DNA of 64,000 bases from assembly GCF_007744255.1 (NCBI RefSeq), contig NZ_CP036267.1:4568001-4632000 (forward strand), written 5' to 3'. Source of the stretch: Thalassoglobus polymorphus. Lineage in GTDB: Bacteria > Planctomycetota > Planctomycetia > Planctomycetales > Planctomycetaceae. Made by a program: the position numbers and the translations under genes. Position 1 is the stretch's first letter, and the number at the start of each line of letters is the position of its first letter. Positions 8,117-17,306 of this stretch are shown piece by piece. A model generated the notes under the pieces. The model had not been told where the DNA came from. It saw nothing but the letters and a program-made list of their open reading frames with translations, and ran no database searches.

Positions 8117-10072
8117 TCATTCATTCATAATAGATTCTTTAACTTCATGAGTTGTAGGAATCGACAGTTCTTTCTGCAACCATTCGATAAGTGCCTTACC
8201 ACGCCTTCCAAACTTGAATTCACGATTATCAATATCGATCAATCGTGTTGCGTACTCCCTCGCAATTCCTACTTTGGAAGGTTTCTTTTTTAATCCGCCA
8301 ATTCTGACTGCAACATCATTGGTCCACTTCGAGATTTCAACGACTGTATCTTCTTTATCAAATTTGTCATTAAAATCTTCCAAAAGCTTATCCTTCAAAG
8401 ACTCTTCATTGGGTGGCGTTTCTCCCAGAAACGAAAGTACCTTTACTACGAAAGCTGCAACAGCAGGTACATATATTTCCTTTATCATTGGAACATGGTC
8501 TTCGATAGAAGTGTCGGTCGTTAAAGTTTTGCTTGGTATCTCTTTGTCCTTCAGGACATTAGAGATAAATTTAATTCGATCTTTCCCTCCTTTGTCCCCA
8601 TCACAAACTACTGCAATTTTAGGAACAGGTTCTGTTTCGAGTAGAAGTCGCAACAGAGTGTCTGTATTTTTCGATTCCGATGTTGACATGACGGCTAACG
8701 AATTGATCTCCATGTCAACCTTACCTGCAAGCACAGCCTTCTGGACAATCGCGTAAATGTAGATTGGGTCTGAATCCCCTTCCGTCAAAAGTACATGATT
8801 TGCAAACAATATAGAGCCAGTCAAACTCAATCCAAGTGCATTAAGAACGGATTGCCATCTTCCCGTGTAAGGTTTTCCGTTGATCGTGGTCCCTTCTTCG
8901 CTCTTCATGATTAGTCGATGACGAGTCGGAAACGTCTTGTTAATCATGAAAAGTGAATGAGTCACATAAAGAACCTGACTCTCGCGAGAAAGAGCTTCCA
9001 ATACCTGTAAGAGGTCATATTGACCTGATAGATGCAAAAACAATCCAGGCTCATCAAAGAGCAGAATGTAGGAATTGGCGGGATGGTCTTTTTGCCTAGA
9101 ATGAAGAATGGTCTTTAATGAGAAATAATGAGTAAATCCACTGCTACGCCGGGATGCACGCACATATCGACTCGCTACTGAGGGATCTTGAATTTGCAGA
9201 TCGATTCGATCTTCTTTTGAGTCGTGAGTAAGTCGGAATTGCAAATCTTGTCCTTGCGACCAACTTTGTTTCAGAGTCTCGTTCAAGACGTCAGAAGCCT
9301 GCGATACCTGCATTTGAGTTCGATCATTCTGCTTAAACAAAGTGGTCGCATCATTTGGATTGATCCCTGCGTAATAAAAGATTCCTCTCATGAATTCGTT
9401 TTCGTCACCTTTAAGCTCTTCAGCAGTCACGCTATCTGAAAGTTTCGTGATCGGCTCAATGAGTTCAAACCTTGGTAAGTAATCAAAGAACTCATTCTGG
9501 ACTTCATCTTGAAATTCCTCCAATCCTTCAATTTCTAATTCGCCAAACAAACCAATTCGAGAAAGTGTAATTGTGTCGGGAATGTGATCAGCTTCCAAAA
9601 GGTCTAATGGCTCCTCAGGTAAGTCTTCAAAATCACTTTCAGTCGTTGTTGGGGCGGGTGGCTGAGGCGGAGTTGCTGGAGCTCCGCCTTCTGGGGATGA
9701 AGTAGCATTTTCTGGTACAATTTGCTCTTGTTCTAATTCATCATCTTCAATATCGGAATCTCTCTCATTAATTTTCTCATTGATCTTTTTTCTCGCTCGA
9801 TTCTCAATGTCGATCAAAAATCCCTTACTTTTTGAATCCAGCTCAACTGTTCCTACTACCGAAGGTAATTCATCACTTTTAGACTCGCTGTCCCAGTTTA
9901 GATCGTCTTGATCGAAATCATTGCTGCTATTTAGATGCAGAAGTGATTTCAATAAATTGGATTTACCATGATCGTTCGGACCAACGATTACTGTTACGCT
10001 TGGCTCGACGACAAACTCCAGGGGTTTGCGAATTGAGCGATACCCTTCTATGCGTGCTTTTTGCAATCTCAT
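8117..10072 (-). CDS. OLD-family ATP-dependent endonuclease (AAA ATPase plus TOPRIM)
   Basis: A 651-residue protein with an N-terminal SMC/RecF-like ATPase. Walker A is GPNDHGKSN near residue 32, and Walker B is LLFDEPG, followed by a His switch in YVTHSL near residue 375. A C-terminal TOPRIM nuclease domain carries LLTEGDSD (Glu) and the VCDGDKGG Asp pair. Between the two ATPase halves, residues about 95-175 form a charged and proline-rich insertion (acidic run, then PATPPQPPAPTTT). OLD proteins are phage-defence or DNA-processing nucleases. No UvrD-like GajB partner flanks it, so it is not a standard Gabija pair. The gene is more AT-rich than its neighbours, suggesting transfer. A good AAGGA ribosome binding site precedes the ATG. 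Confidence 0.88.
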   Translation of the reverse strand: MRLQKARIEGYRSIRKPLEFVVEPSVTVIVGPNDHGKSNLLKSLLHLNSSNDFDQDDLNWDSESKSDELPSVVGTVELDSKSKGFLIDIENRARKKINEKINERDSDIEDDELEQEQIVPENATSSPEGGAPATPPQPPAPTTTESDFEDLPEEPLDLLEADHIPDTITLSRIGLFGELEIEGLEEFQDEVQNEFFDYLPRFELIEPITKLSDSVTAEELKGDENEFMRGIFYYAGINPNDATTLFKQNDRTQMQVSQASDVLNETLKQSWSQGQDLQFRLTHDSKEDRIDLQIQDPSVASRYVRASRRSSGFTHYFSLKTILHSRQKDHPANSYILLFDEPGLFLHLSGQYDLLQVLEALSRESQVLYVTHSLFMINKTFPTRHRLIMKSEEGTTINGKPYTGRWQSVLNALGLSLTGSILFANHVLLTEGDSDPIYIYAIVQKAVLAGKVDMEINSLAVMSTSESKNTDTLLRLLLETEPVPKIAVVCDGDKGGKDRIKFISNVLKDKEIPSKTLTTDTSIEDHVPMIKEIYVPAVAAFVVKVLSFLGETPPNEESLKDKLLEDFNDKFDKEDTVVEISKWTNDVAVRIGGLKKKPSKVGIAREYATRLIDIDNREFKFGRRGKALIEWLQKELSIPTTHEVKESIMNE

Positions 10073-10108
10073 GTTTATTCCTTCTTATATCTACCTGGAG
10101 TTCCCCAA

Positions 10109-10128
10109 GGGACAGTAGCGACTGTCCC
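10109..10128. repeat. Short perfect hairpin upstream of the OLD gene
   Basis: An 8-bp perfect inverted repeat, GGGACAGT-AGCG-ACTGTCCC, lies 37 bases upstream of the nuclease start. It has no T run and could be an operator or a REP-like hairpin. The gap around it (10073-10279) holds nothing else recognisable. Confidence 0.5.
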
Positions 10129-10279
10129 TGACGCAACGACTAATTTGGCGCGAAGTAGTGCGGACATTGTTGCAGGCGGAATGTGATTCACTGGCAAACA
10201 GCATCCAAAACAGGTCCTGCCCCCCAATTGCTCGAAGAGGTCATTCCTCGTGCTTCATGATCCTTGTTCTTAACGTGTG

Positions 10280-12358
10280 TCATTCCTTAAAGATCAATTG
10301 TACCGCGTCAGCAATGACGTGGCCGTTTGTGCCTTTGTTGGAAATGGTGATCACTGCCTGCTCTTCGAAGTCGAACGTTCCCAGGGTGGTGAAGAGTTCA
10401 TCGTGCTCGGCCGGTTTCTTTTGGTTGACAGTAACCGTCACGGGATTCCCTGTTTCTCGAATGGTGACAGGGACGTTGCTGGCCCGGTTGGAACTGGCAG
10501 CGTAGCTGAGGCGGACTTCGTAGCGCCCCGGTTTGGGGAGGTCGACCTTGAATTGAACCTGCAGATTTCCTTTTCTTTCATTGTCGTCATGCAAGTAGCT
10601 GCTTCCGACAAATGCTCCGACAGAGGTGCTCGGCTTCCAGCCTTCAAGTTGCTCAAGGTCATCGGTATCGATAACGATTCCTTTCAGAGATTTTTTGCTC
10701 ACACCGTTTCGGTGACCGCCACGAACAGGGCCGTCGTATTCCAGGACTTGACCATCTTTCTCGAGCTGTTTTCGAAGAGTCTCGTAACTGACGTCTTGCA
10801 CGCTCACATTGTTATCGATGGCCTGCGACGCGGCTGTGGCTGCCGATTGACCAAGAATCATGAAGACCGGTTCCATACGAATTGATCCAAACGCGATATG
10901 CGAACTGCTGATGCAAACCGGCACGAGGAGGTTTTCACACTGCTCTTCTTTCGGGACCAGTGACCCGTACGAGATTTGATATGGCGGGGTTCCGACGCCG
11001 ATGTCGCCTTCGTTTTGCACAAAACCATCTGGTTTGACGTATCGCTGCACGTTGTGGGAATCCATCGTATAGGACCCCATTCCGACCGGTTCGGGAGTCG
11101 TTCGCTGATGCAGGCAGTCTTGCTCGGTCATCACATATTTGCCGATCATTCTGCGTGCTTCACGAACATAGATTTGATGGGGCCAGTTCCCGTTGTCTTG
11201 AAACTCATCTTTCGGCAGGCCCCAGGTGGACATTTCCTTTCGAACTTCTTCAGGCACGCGCGGATCATTCGCAAGGAAGTACATCAGCCCTTTCTGGTAA
11301 GTTTCGTGCTCTGCGATGATCTCTTTTCGCCGCTCGTAGCTTCCGTCCGGGTAATCGTAGTTATACCCGATGTTGTCGGTGCTGAAGGGGCCGTGGTTGT
11401 TGGTGTCGGTCTTCTTGTTTGGAATGGGATCGAATTTCCGAAAGGTTTCGCGCCAGCCTGATTCAAAGACTCGTACTAACAATTCGTACTGCTTTTCGTC
11501 GTATCCATCCGGCTTGGGAAACGGGATGCGATTCGCTGGATGATTCGTTAAACACATTCGAAAACAATATGCCTGCACCCGATGGTCCCCTGCTCCTTTG
11601 ACTCCGGGATCTTCTGCACTGATTCTTGGGAGCAATCCGGAAGAGGGATCACCTTTGACGACATAAGGATCAACTGGCTTCTTGAACCAGTGACCATGAT
11701 GGAGAACTCCGGTTTGAATGCCATTCCATTTCTCGCCGTAGGTCTCTGTCGACTCCCGACCGACGTGATAGTCGACATTCGCAGTCGCCAACAGGTCCCC
11801 TTCGTAGGTGGCATCGATAAACATCTTCCCGCGAAAAGTTTTCCCGCTAAGCATCTTGATCGAGGTGATGCGTCCCTCTTTCAGCGTGACACCAGATTCA
11901 CGATCAAGCCATTCATCGCGGAGGACTGGGATATCGTAATCCTTAATGAAATCCTCGAAGACAGCTTCTGCAATGTGCGGTTCAAAAATCCACATCGTCC
12001 GCTGCGTTCCGTCGATGGCAGCGGTTCCCTGTCCTTTGTTTCCGTACTCTTCTCGCTTCTGCCATTTCCAGGCATCGTTGTCCTGATACTTCTTCCAGAC
12101 ACGATGATAGAACTCGCGCGACAAACCTCCAATGACCGCTTTGTTCCCAGTGTCGGTCCAGCCGAGTCCACCGGACGAGAGACCACCCAAATGAGTATCT
12201 GGGCAGACAATCACAACGCTCTTCCTCAACTTCTTCACTTGAACGGCTGCGGTCACTCCAGCAGAAGTTCCACCATAAACAACGACATCATAGTCGTTCG
12301 CGAGAGTTGGAATCGCGATCAGACACAGGGAAAGAGAAGCAATCATTTTCAAGAGCAT
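10280..12358 (-). CDS. FAD-dependent oxidoreductase with golvesin-like C-terminal domain
   Basis: An exported flavoprotein of the FAD_oxidored type. The start at 12358 gives a signal peptide, MLLKMIASLSLCLIAIPTLA, directly before the dinucleotide fold DYDVVVYGGTSAG; the frame continues upstream to 12442, but that adds a non-signal leader. Other flavoprotein signs are HLGGLSSGG and MFIDATYEGDL. The last 130 or so residues (from GIVIDTDDLEQLEG) match the beta-sandwich seen at the end of golvesins and xanthan-lyase-like proteins. About 692 residues is usual for these planctomycete proteins. The substrate is unknown, probably a polysaccharide-derived compound (inference). It is divergent from the GntR operon. 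Confidence 0.85.
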   Translation of the reverse strand: MLLKMIASLSLCLIAIPTLANDYDVVVYGGTSAGVTAAVQVKKLRKSVVIVCPDTHLGGLSSGGLGWTDTGNKAVIGGLSREFYHRVWKKYQDNDAWKWQKREEYGNKGQGTAAIDGTQRTMWIFEPHIAEAVFEDFIKDYDIPVLRDEWLDRESGVTLKEGRITSIKMLSGKTFRGKMFIDATYEGDLLATANVDYHVGRESTETYGEKWNGIQTGVLHHGHWFKKPVDPYVVKGDPSSGLLPRISAEDPGVKGAGDHRVQAYCFRMCLTNHPANRIPFPKPDGYDEKQYELLVRVFESGWRETFRKFDPIPNKKTDTNNHGPFSTDNIGYNYDYPDGSYERRKEIIAEHETYQKGLMYFLANDPRVPEEVRKEMSTWGLPKDEFQDNGNWPHQIYVREARRMIGKYVMTEQDCLHQRTTPEPVGMGSYTMDSHNVQRYVKPDGFVQNEGDIGVGTPPYQISYGSLVPKEEQCENLLVPVCISSSHIAFGSIRMEPVFMILGQSAATAASQAIDNNVSVQDVSYETLRKQLEKDGQVLEYDGPVRGGHRNGVSKKSLKGIVIDTDDLEQLEGWKPSTSVGAFVGSSYLHDDNERKGNLQVQFKVDLPKPGRYEVRLSYAASSNRASNVPVTIRETGNPVTVTVNQKKPAEHDELFTTLGTFDFEEQAVITISNKGTNGHVIADAVQLIFKE

Positions 12359-12563
12359 CGGAGGTTTCCGTAACTTTGGTCGTGAAGTTCTATACAGAAA
12401 TGGTTGGGCCATCGAATCGAAATTGAAAGGTGAAAGCGACATCGTTCAACAGTCGCACCAAATCGATTTCGTAATGTGGCAATTCATTTTCACAGATGAC
12501 AATAGTTAAACAAGGGACGACCTCGCGATGGGTAGCAGCGAAGAATATTTTTCAGATTCGACT

Positions 12564-12592
12564 TGCCCTGCCGGCAACACTGTTATACAACT
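12564..12592 (+). promoter_or_regulatory. Likely sigma-70 promoter of the GntR-ABC operon
   Basis: TTGCCC at 12564-12569, a 17-base spacer and TACAAC at 12587-12592 (overlapping TATACA), about 36 bases before the start codon at 12628. The -10 region is flanked by two ACTGT repeats (ACTGTTATACAACTGTAGT), a plausible site for autoregulation by the GntR protein. Confidence 0.4.
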
Positions 12593-12627
12593 GTAGTCAC
12601 TTCAGTGAATTACACGAGGAAACCCAA

Positions 12628-13044
12628 ATGCTTGTACGCGTCGAGAAAGGTTCTGCAGTGCCGATCTCCCGGCAGATTGCGGATCAGGTCCGGGCGCAAT
12701 GCCTGTCCGGGCGAATAAAGCCCGGAACTCAGATTCCTTCGGTCCGGCAACTTGCTCGCGATCTGGCGGTGAATCAGAACACGGTGCTTCGAGTCTACGA
12801 AAAACTGACCGCTGAGAAACTTCTGGAGATGAGGCACGGCGAAGGAACATTCGTTTCCAATAACCTTCCGACCGAGCAACTCAACGGTCAGCGAACGCAC
12901 TTCTTTGATGAGATGACGCAACTGGTACGCCACGGGCGGATGCTGGGAATTAATGACTCTGGGCTGCATGCCCTGCTTGACGATGCGTTGAAACTGTCAC
13001 TGCAACAGGACCACTCTTCCGAGTCGAAAGGAGAGCACAAATGA
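12628..13044 (+). CDS. GntR family regulator, YtrA subfamily
   Basis: A short GntR protein of 139 residues from the ATG at 12628, which has a GAGGA ribosome binding site 7 bases upstream. The longer frame from 12496 crosses the promoter and is rejected. The winged helix is at about 10-77: ISRQIADQVRAQCLSGRIKP, IPSVRQLARDL, NQNTVLRVYEKL, GEGTFVSN. The small C-terminal tail of about 60 residues lacks a ligand-binding domain, as in YtrA-type regulators, which sit beside ABC transporters of the type that follows. The stop overlaps the start of the ATPase gene by four bases. It probably represses its own operon until an envelope stress signal appears (family knowledge). Confidence 0.9.
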   Translation: MLVRVEKGSAVPISRQIADQVRAQCLSGRIKPGTQIPSVRQLARDLAVNQNTVLRVYEKLTAEKLLEMRHGEGTFVSNNLPTEQLNGQRTHFFDEMTQLVRHGRMLGINDSGLHALLDDALKLSLQQDHSSESKGEHK

Positions 13045-13967
13045 CTGATTCTGTGATCGAAACCAAGAATATTCACAAGCAGTTTGGAACTAACATCGTT
13101 CTGGATGGCCTGGACATGGATGTCAAGAAAGGAGAGACCTTTGCATTCCTGGGGCGGAATGGGGCTGGAAAGACGACAACAATCAAATCACTCATGGGAC
13201 TTGTGAAACCGGATTCTGGATCAATTTCCGTGCTGGGGAATGATCCAGCGATCGATCCAATTCAAGTCCGCAGTACTGTCGGATATTTGGCGGAAGATCA
13301 GACGATGTTCGGCTGGATGCGAGTAGAGCAACTGATCCGATTCATCGCACCGTTTTATCCCACCTGGGATCATCAGTTAGCACAGCAGTATGTCACTCAG
13401 TTTGACTTGCCATTGCGTACGAAAGTGAAACACCTGTCGAAAGGGCAAACCGTTCGCGTGGGGTTGCTGCTCGCTTTGGCTCACCGTCCGGAACTCGTTG
13501 TCCTGGACGATCCTGCACTCGGGCTTGATCCGATCATGCGGCGAGATTTCAACAGAGATCTGGTGACGCATTTACAAGCTGAGGGGCGGACTGTGCTGTA
13601 CAGTTCGCACCTGTTGTACGAAGTCGAACCAATCGCAGATATCATCGCGATTTTGCACGAGGGAAAAATCGTTCGCCAAGCTCCGACAGAAGAGTTAAGA
13701 GCTCAGGTGAAACGAATTTCTATCGACACTGCTGCGGTCGCCAAAATTGGCTCGAAGCTCAAAATTCTCGATGGGCGAGTCAGTGCAGGCGAAGTCAACC
13801 TGACTGTCGACGACGCAGTCAACGCAATCGAGTTGCTGCAGCGGGCAGGGATCGAACACCGCACGGTGGACTTGAATCTGGATGAAATCTTCGAAGCTTT
13901 TGTCGCTGGCCAAAGGGAAATCCGGTTCGATTTTCCGGAAGTTGAAATTGCGAATCAGCCGGTTTAG
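13041..13967 (+). CDS. ABC transporter ATP-binding protein
   Basis: A 308-residue ABC ATPase. Walker A is GRNGAGKTT (about 38-46). The signature is an unusual LSKGQT in place of LSGGQ, followed by Walker B LVVLDDPALGLDP, where Asp replaces the usual catalytic Glu. The H-loop is SSHLLYEVE. A C-terminal extension after residue 220 is typical of drug, lantibiotic or bacitracin-export ATPases. The Asp at the usual catalytic Glu position is a point to note, since some YtrB-like ATPases share it. It is translationally coupled to the regulator and lies 60 bases before the permease. Confidence 0.9.
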   Translation: MTDSVIETKNIHKQFGTNIVLDGLDMDVKKGETFAFLGRNGAGKTTTIKSLMGLVKPDSGSISVLGNDPAIDPIQVRSTVGYLAEDQTMFGWMRVEQLIRFIAPFYPTWDHQLAQQYVTQFDLPLRTKVKHLSKGQTVRVGLLLALAHRPELVVLDDPALGLDPIMRRDFNRDLVTHLQAEGRTVLYSSHLLYEVEPIADIIAILHEGKIVRQAPTEELRAQVKRISIDTAAVAKIGSKLKILDGRVSAGEVNLTVDDAVNAIELLQRAGIEHRTVDLNLDEIFEAFVAGQREIRFDFPEVEIANQPV

Positions 13968-14027
13968 TCGAACACGTTAAGTGTCCGGAAAAATTCTGAA
14001 AGACCTGCTTACATAAAGAGCCAATCT

Positions 14028-15605
14028 ATGAACATCTGGAAAACGTTGATCTGGAAAGAGTTTCATGAGCAGAAGTGGAAACTGCTCTCACTGATTGGAA
14101 TTGTTCTCGCAATTTTAATTGCCGGGCTGATCGAATCCGAAGGGAAAGATCTGGTGGGAGTTGTGGCTGTGATCTACAGCTACGTTCTCCTCGCCCCTCT
14201 CTATTTGGGAATGGGAGTTAGTTCGGGAGAGCAATCGAGCAATTCTATTGGCTTCGTGCGTACTCTTCCATTTTCAAGTTGGAAAATTGGTTTGGTGCGA
14301 GTGGTTGTCGGCTGGTTTGTGCTGGCGATCCCGCTGCTTGTAAGCATGATCGTCTTGATGTGTGCGGCAGCAGTGCTCACCAGACTTGGTCTTCTCAATC
14401 CGAATACACTCCAGGAACTCTTTATCGGCAGAAAAGTTTCAGCGAATTTCAGCTTGTTCCTTGTCCACATGCTAGGCCTTGGAGTCTGTACGAATTTGTA
14501 CGCCTGGATCGTAGCGATTACTGTGAATCAGAAGTCTGATCTACGTGCCGGATTAATTGGAATCGTTCTGATCGTTTTGCTGTTCTATGTCGGGATGGTA
14601 TCTGTTTCGAGTGCCTCAGCTCCAAAGAGTGCCGGGTTAGTGAGGCTCACGATCTTCTCGATCACTCCCGCTTTTTACCTGATGCTTGATCGTTTTTTTC
14701 AGCAACCTCATTTGCTGTTCGCGTTCTGCATTCAAGCTGGAACGATCATCACCTTATGTGCCATCACTGCCCGCAGATATGGAGGCAAACGTGTTCTGAG
14801 CCTCGATTTCTTGAATCGATTTCAGTTCGTTCCAGAGCAGAGCCAAAGCAAACTCGGTCCGCCTATAAAATCAGCCCGATCTTCCCTGTTCTGGATGCAG
14901 TACCGACAATCAATTCCGGTTGTTGTGGCTGGAATTACAGTTGTCTTGTTGCTGTCCGGAATGGAACAAATGAGTCAGGAGCGTTCCAGATTTATCCTCG
15001 ACCAGTTTGCCCCCTTCATGGGATGCGTACTCGCACTGATCATTGGCACGGGGACCTTCGTGCATGAACTTGAACCGAACCTGTACACGTTCTGGAGATC
15101 GCGGCCGATCTCACCCCGTCGCTGGTTCTGGTTGAAGTATTTTGCGGGAGCGATTGTGATCGTCGGATGCTTCGATCTGCCAATGACAGCCCTGCACCGA
15201 ATCACAACTCACATACCTTCCCCAGAGTTAATACACCCAATGTTTCGACAGGAATACTACCGAGAGCTTGTCCTGTACGGTGTGAGTTCGATCTTCCCGA
15301 TATTGCTGCACTTGTTTGTTTATTCAATGGCGGCCTTGGCAGCGTGCAGCGTTCGACACCCGGTCTATTCACCAATCCTTGCAGTCTGCGGAGCTCTAGC
15401 GATTATTCTCGGACCGGAAGCGATTTACAGCCTTCATCCGATCTCGTTCCTCAGCGCCTGGGGCGACGTCTCTTCCGGACACACGGGATACGATCCCTGG
15501 TTCGCACTGCTGGCCGGACCACTGATATTGGGGCCGTTTATTATCGGTGGAGCGACTCTCTCTGGCTGGTTGATTAAGAAAGAGATTTCATTGTCGCCGG
15601 GGTAA
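14028..15605 (+). CDS. ABC transporter permease, YtrC/ABC-2-like
   Basis: A 525-residue integral membrane protein with about 12 hydrophobic segments in two halves (about 20-280 and 300-515), separated by a hydrophilic stretch with FVPEQSQSK. It starts 60 bases after the ATPase gene behind AAAGAG. It is the membrane partner of the ATPase in an efflux or envelope-stress ABC system controlled by the GntR protein. Substrate prediction is not possible. Its stop lies 22 bases from the end of the convergent zinc-ribbon gene. Confidence 0.85.
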   Translation: MNIWKTLIWKEFHEQKWKLLSLIGIVLAILIAGLIESEGKDLVGVVAVIYSYVLLAPLYLGMGVSSGEQSSNSIGFVRTLPFSSWKIGLVRVVVGWFVLAIPLLVSMIVLMCAAAVLTRLGLLNPNTLQELFIGRKVSANFSLFLVHMLGLGVCTNLYAWIVAITVNQKSDLRAGLIGIVLIVLLFYVGMVSVSSASAPKSAGLVRLTIFSITPAFYLMLDRFFQQPHLLFAFCIQAGTIITLCAITARRYGGKRVLSLDFLNRFQFVPEQSQSKLGPPIKSARSSLFWMQYRQSIPVVVAGITVVLLLSGMEQMSQERSRFILDQFAPFMGCVLALIIGTGTFVHELEPNLYTFWRSRPISPRRWFWLKYFAGAIVIVGCFDLPMTALHRITTHIPSPELIHPMFRQEYYRELVLYGVSSIFPILLHLFVYSMAALAACSVRHPVYSPILAVCGALAIILGPEAIYSLHPISFLSAWGDVSSGHTGYDPWFALLAGPLILGPFIIGGATLSGWLIKKEISLSPG

Positions 15606-15627
15606 ATAGTGTGCGCTGAAGCGTCCC

Positions 15628-15912
15628 TTAAACGGGCCATTCGTGGCCACAAGCGTTGCAACTGAAGCCGACGATTGTGCCAGTCCCGGCGATTTTGGCT
15701 CCGTTGCGTCCGTATTGGCTGTCTTCCAGTTCAACAGGCTCGACTGTGACCCGTGAGCAACATGGGCAGCTTTGATTTTCTTTACGAAGACGAGCACGCT
15801 GTTCGATCCCGGTTGAGCGAAAGCCTTTTGATTTTGAAGCGTATTCTTTGAAAGAAAAGATCTGCGGTTCTTCGATGAGATCGGGACCGGCGAAGAGAGA
15901 GAGTTGACTCAT
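15628..15912 (-). CDS. Small zinc-ribbon protein, unknown function
   Basis: A 94-residue protein whose C-terminal half carries two Cys pairs (CPCC at about 49-52 and CNACG at about 84-88), consistent with one treble-clef or zinc-ribbon site. The N-terminus MSQLSLFAGPDLI is a motif often seen in small planctomycete proteins. No annotated family can be assigned. It is convergent with the ABC permease. Confidence 0.7.
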   Translation of the reverse strand: MSQLSLFAGPDLIEEPQIFSFKEYASKSKGFRSTGIEQRARLRKENQSCPCCSRVTVEPVELEDSQYGRNGAKIAGTGTIVGFSCNACGHEWPV

Positions 15913-16083
15913 CCTTGAGTCCTTTCAACTTGGAGAATTGAAGGAGGTGTTGTGTACTGACTCAAACCGAATTCGCGTTGATCGAGTCAGCGGCTGACGC
16001 ATCCAATGCGTCTACGGCAGAATTTACCTTTGGATTCTCACGATATCAACAGTTCATTTTTGCAACAGCCCGCTTCAGACAGC

Positions 16084-16109
16084 ACACCCCACAACATGTT
16101 GTGGGGTGT
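16084..16109. repeat. Perfect 26-bp palindrome downstream of nagA
   Basis: A perfect palindrome centred on ACAACATGTTGT and flanked by CACACCCC/GGGGTG, 49 bases beyond the nagA stop. There is no T run, so it could stabilise or terminate the nagA transcript, or be a protein binding site. Confidence 0.6.
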
Positions 16110-16157
16110 TGCACATAGGCTACATGATTATGTTGAAAAATAGCCTCTGTAAAAGTG

Positions 16158-17306
16158 TCAAAAACTGCCGAAAACGACCTCGCCGTCAGCGATTGTCTGC
16201 AGCACGTGCAGCTTCGCATTCGCCGAATCATGCTCAAACAGCACAAAATCCGCAGGCTTTCCGACTGCGAGCTTTGCACACTCTACGTGTGAAATTCTGG
16301 CGGGGTTGATGGTCGCCATGTCCCAGGCGTCAGCGAGCGAACAGCCGGTCATCTCGACCATTGTGGCAATGCAAACATCAGTCTGAACACCTGATCCAGC
16401 CAGGAATTGACTTTGCCCTGCGATAACGACTTTTCCACTTTCCAGGACTTCAAACTTTGCTCCGTGGTAGTCGTGAACGCCCGGCTCACAACCTGCCAGT
16501 CCAGAGGCGTCGCACGTCAGAACAATTCCATCTTTCCCCTTCGCGAAGTAGAACGAACGGACGACGCTTGCAGGGAGATGATGACCATCAGAAATGATGC
16601 TGGCTGTTAATTTCGGTTCGCCAAGTTGATCCCAGATATAGTTGGGATGTCTGCGAAGAGTTCCGTGAGCACCATTTCCTAAATGCGTACTGAGAGTGGC
16701 TCCGGCGGCGACGGCAGCTCCGATTTGTTCAGTATTCGCAGCGGTATGTCCGATGGAGATTGCAATCCCGTTGTTCACACAATTGGTGATAAATTCCGGT
16801 GCTCCGGGGGATTCAGGAGCGAGCGTCAACAAGCGAATTCGATTTCCTGAAGCGGCCTGTAATCGCTGAACTTCGTCCCAGTCGCAAGCTCGGACCTGAT
16901 CGAGAGGATGGGCTCCTCGTGGTCCATCTTCAGTCGCAATGTATGGCCCTTCGAGGTGGCAGCCGAGAACCATTCGATTCGCCCAGGCTTCCTTTTCGCA
17001 AGCTTGCCGGATTATGGCAAATCCATTTTCGAGAGCTTCATAGGAGTTGGTGATCAAAGTCGGGAACAGATGCGTGATTCCGTACTGGTAATGTGCCCGG
17101 AGGGCTTCCAGGCACTTTTCCACCGTCAATTTTTCATCACTAAACCATGTTCCGCCATATCCGTTGATTTGCAGATCGAACAGGCCGGGAGCAACGATTG
17201 GGAGTGTTTCTGCACTCTCGATCTCGTTTATTGCTGCAATCTTTCCATCTTCAACGACAATCTCGACTGGTTGTTGGCTACGGAACTCTCTGGCTTGAAC
17301 TCGCAT
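16158..17306 (-). CDS. nagA: N-acetylglucosamine-6-phosphate deacetylase
   Basis: A 382-residue amidohydrolase. Family landmarks in order are APGLFDLQINGYGG, the metal-binding Glu in HLEGPY, His in IGHT, His in STHLGNGAHG, the catalytic Asp in TCDASGLAG and the C-terminal GKPADFV. It removes the acetyl group from GlcNAc-6-P in amino-sugar recycling. There is no nagB neighbour. GlcNAc use is prominent in planctomycetes that degrade marine detritus (knowledge). NagA-like homologues acting on other N-acyl sugars are the main alternative. Confidence 0.9.
   Translation of the reverse strand: MRVQAREFRSQQPVEIVVEDGKIAAINEIESAETLPIVAPGLFDLQINGYGGTWFSDEKLTVEKCLEALRAHYQYGITHLFPTLITNSYEALENGFAIIRQACEKEAWANRMVLGCHLEGPYIATEDGPRGAHPLDQVRACDWDEVQRLQAASGNRIRLLTLAPESPGAPEFITNCVNNGIAISIGHTAANTEQIGAAVAAGATLSTHLGNGAHGTLRRHPNYIWDQLGEPKLTASIISDGHHLPASVVRSFYFAKGKDGIVLTCDASGLAGCEPGVHDYHGAKFEVLESGKVVIAGQSQFLAGSGVQTDVCIATMVEMTGCSLADAWDMATINPARISHVECAKLAVGKPADFVLFEHDSANAKLHVLQTIADGEVVFGSF

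Noticed and set aside
8117-10072. Gabija defence system
   Set aside because: Only the GajA-like ATPase-TOPRIM protein is present; no UvrD-like GajB gene follows or precedes it.
11582-12373. 263-codon rightward frame opposite the FAD oxidoreductase
   Set aside because: Shadow of a recognised gene; no ribosome binding site and no family features.
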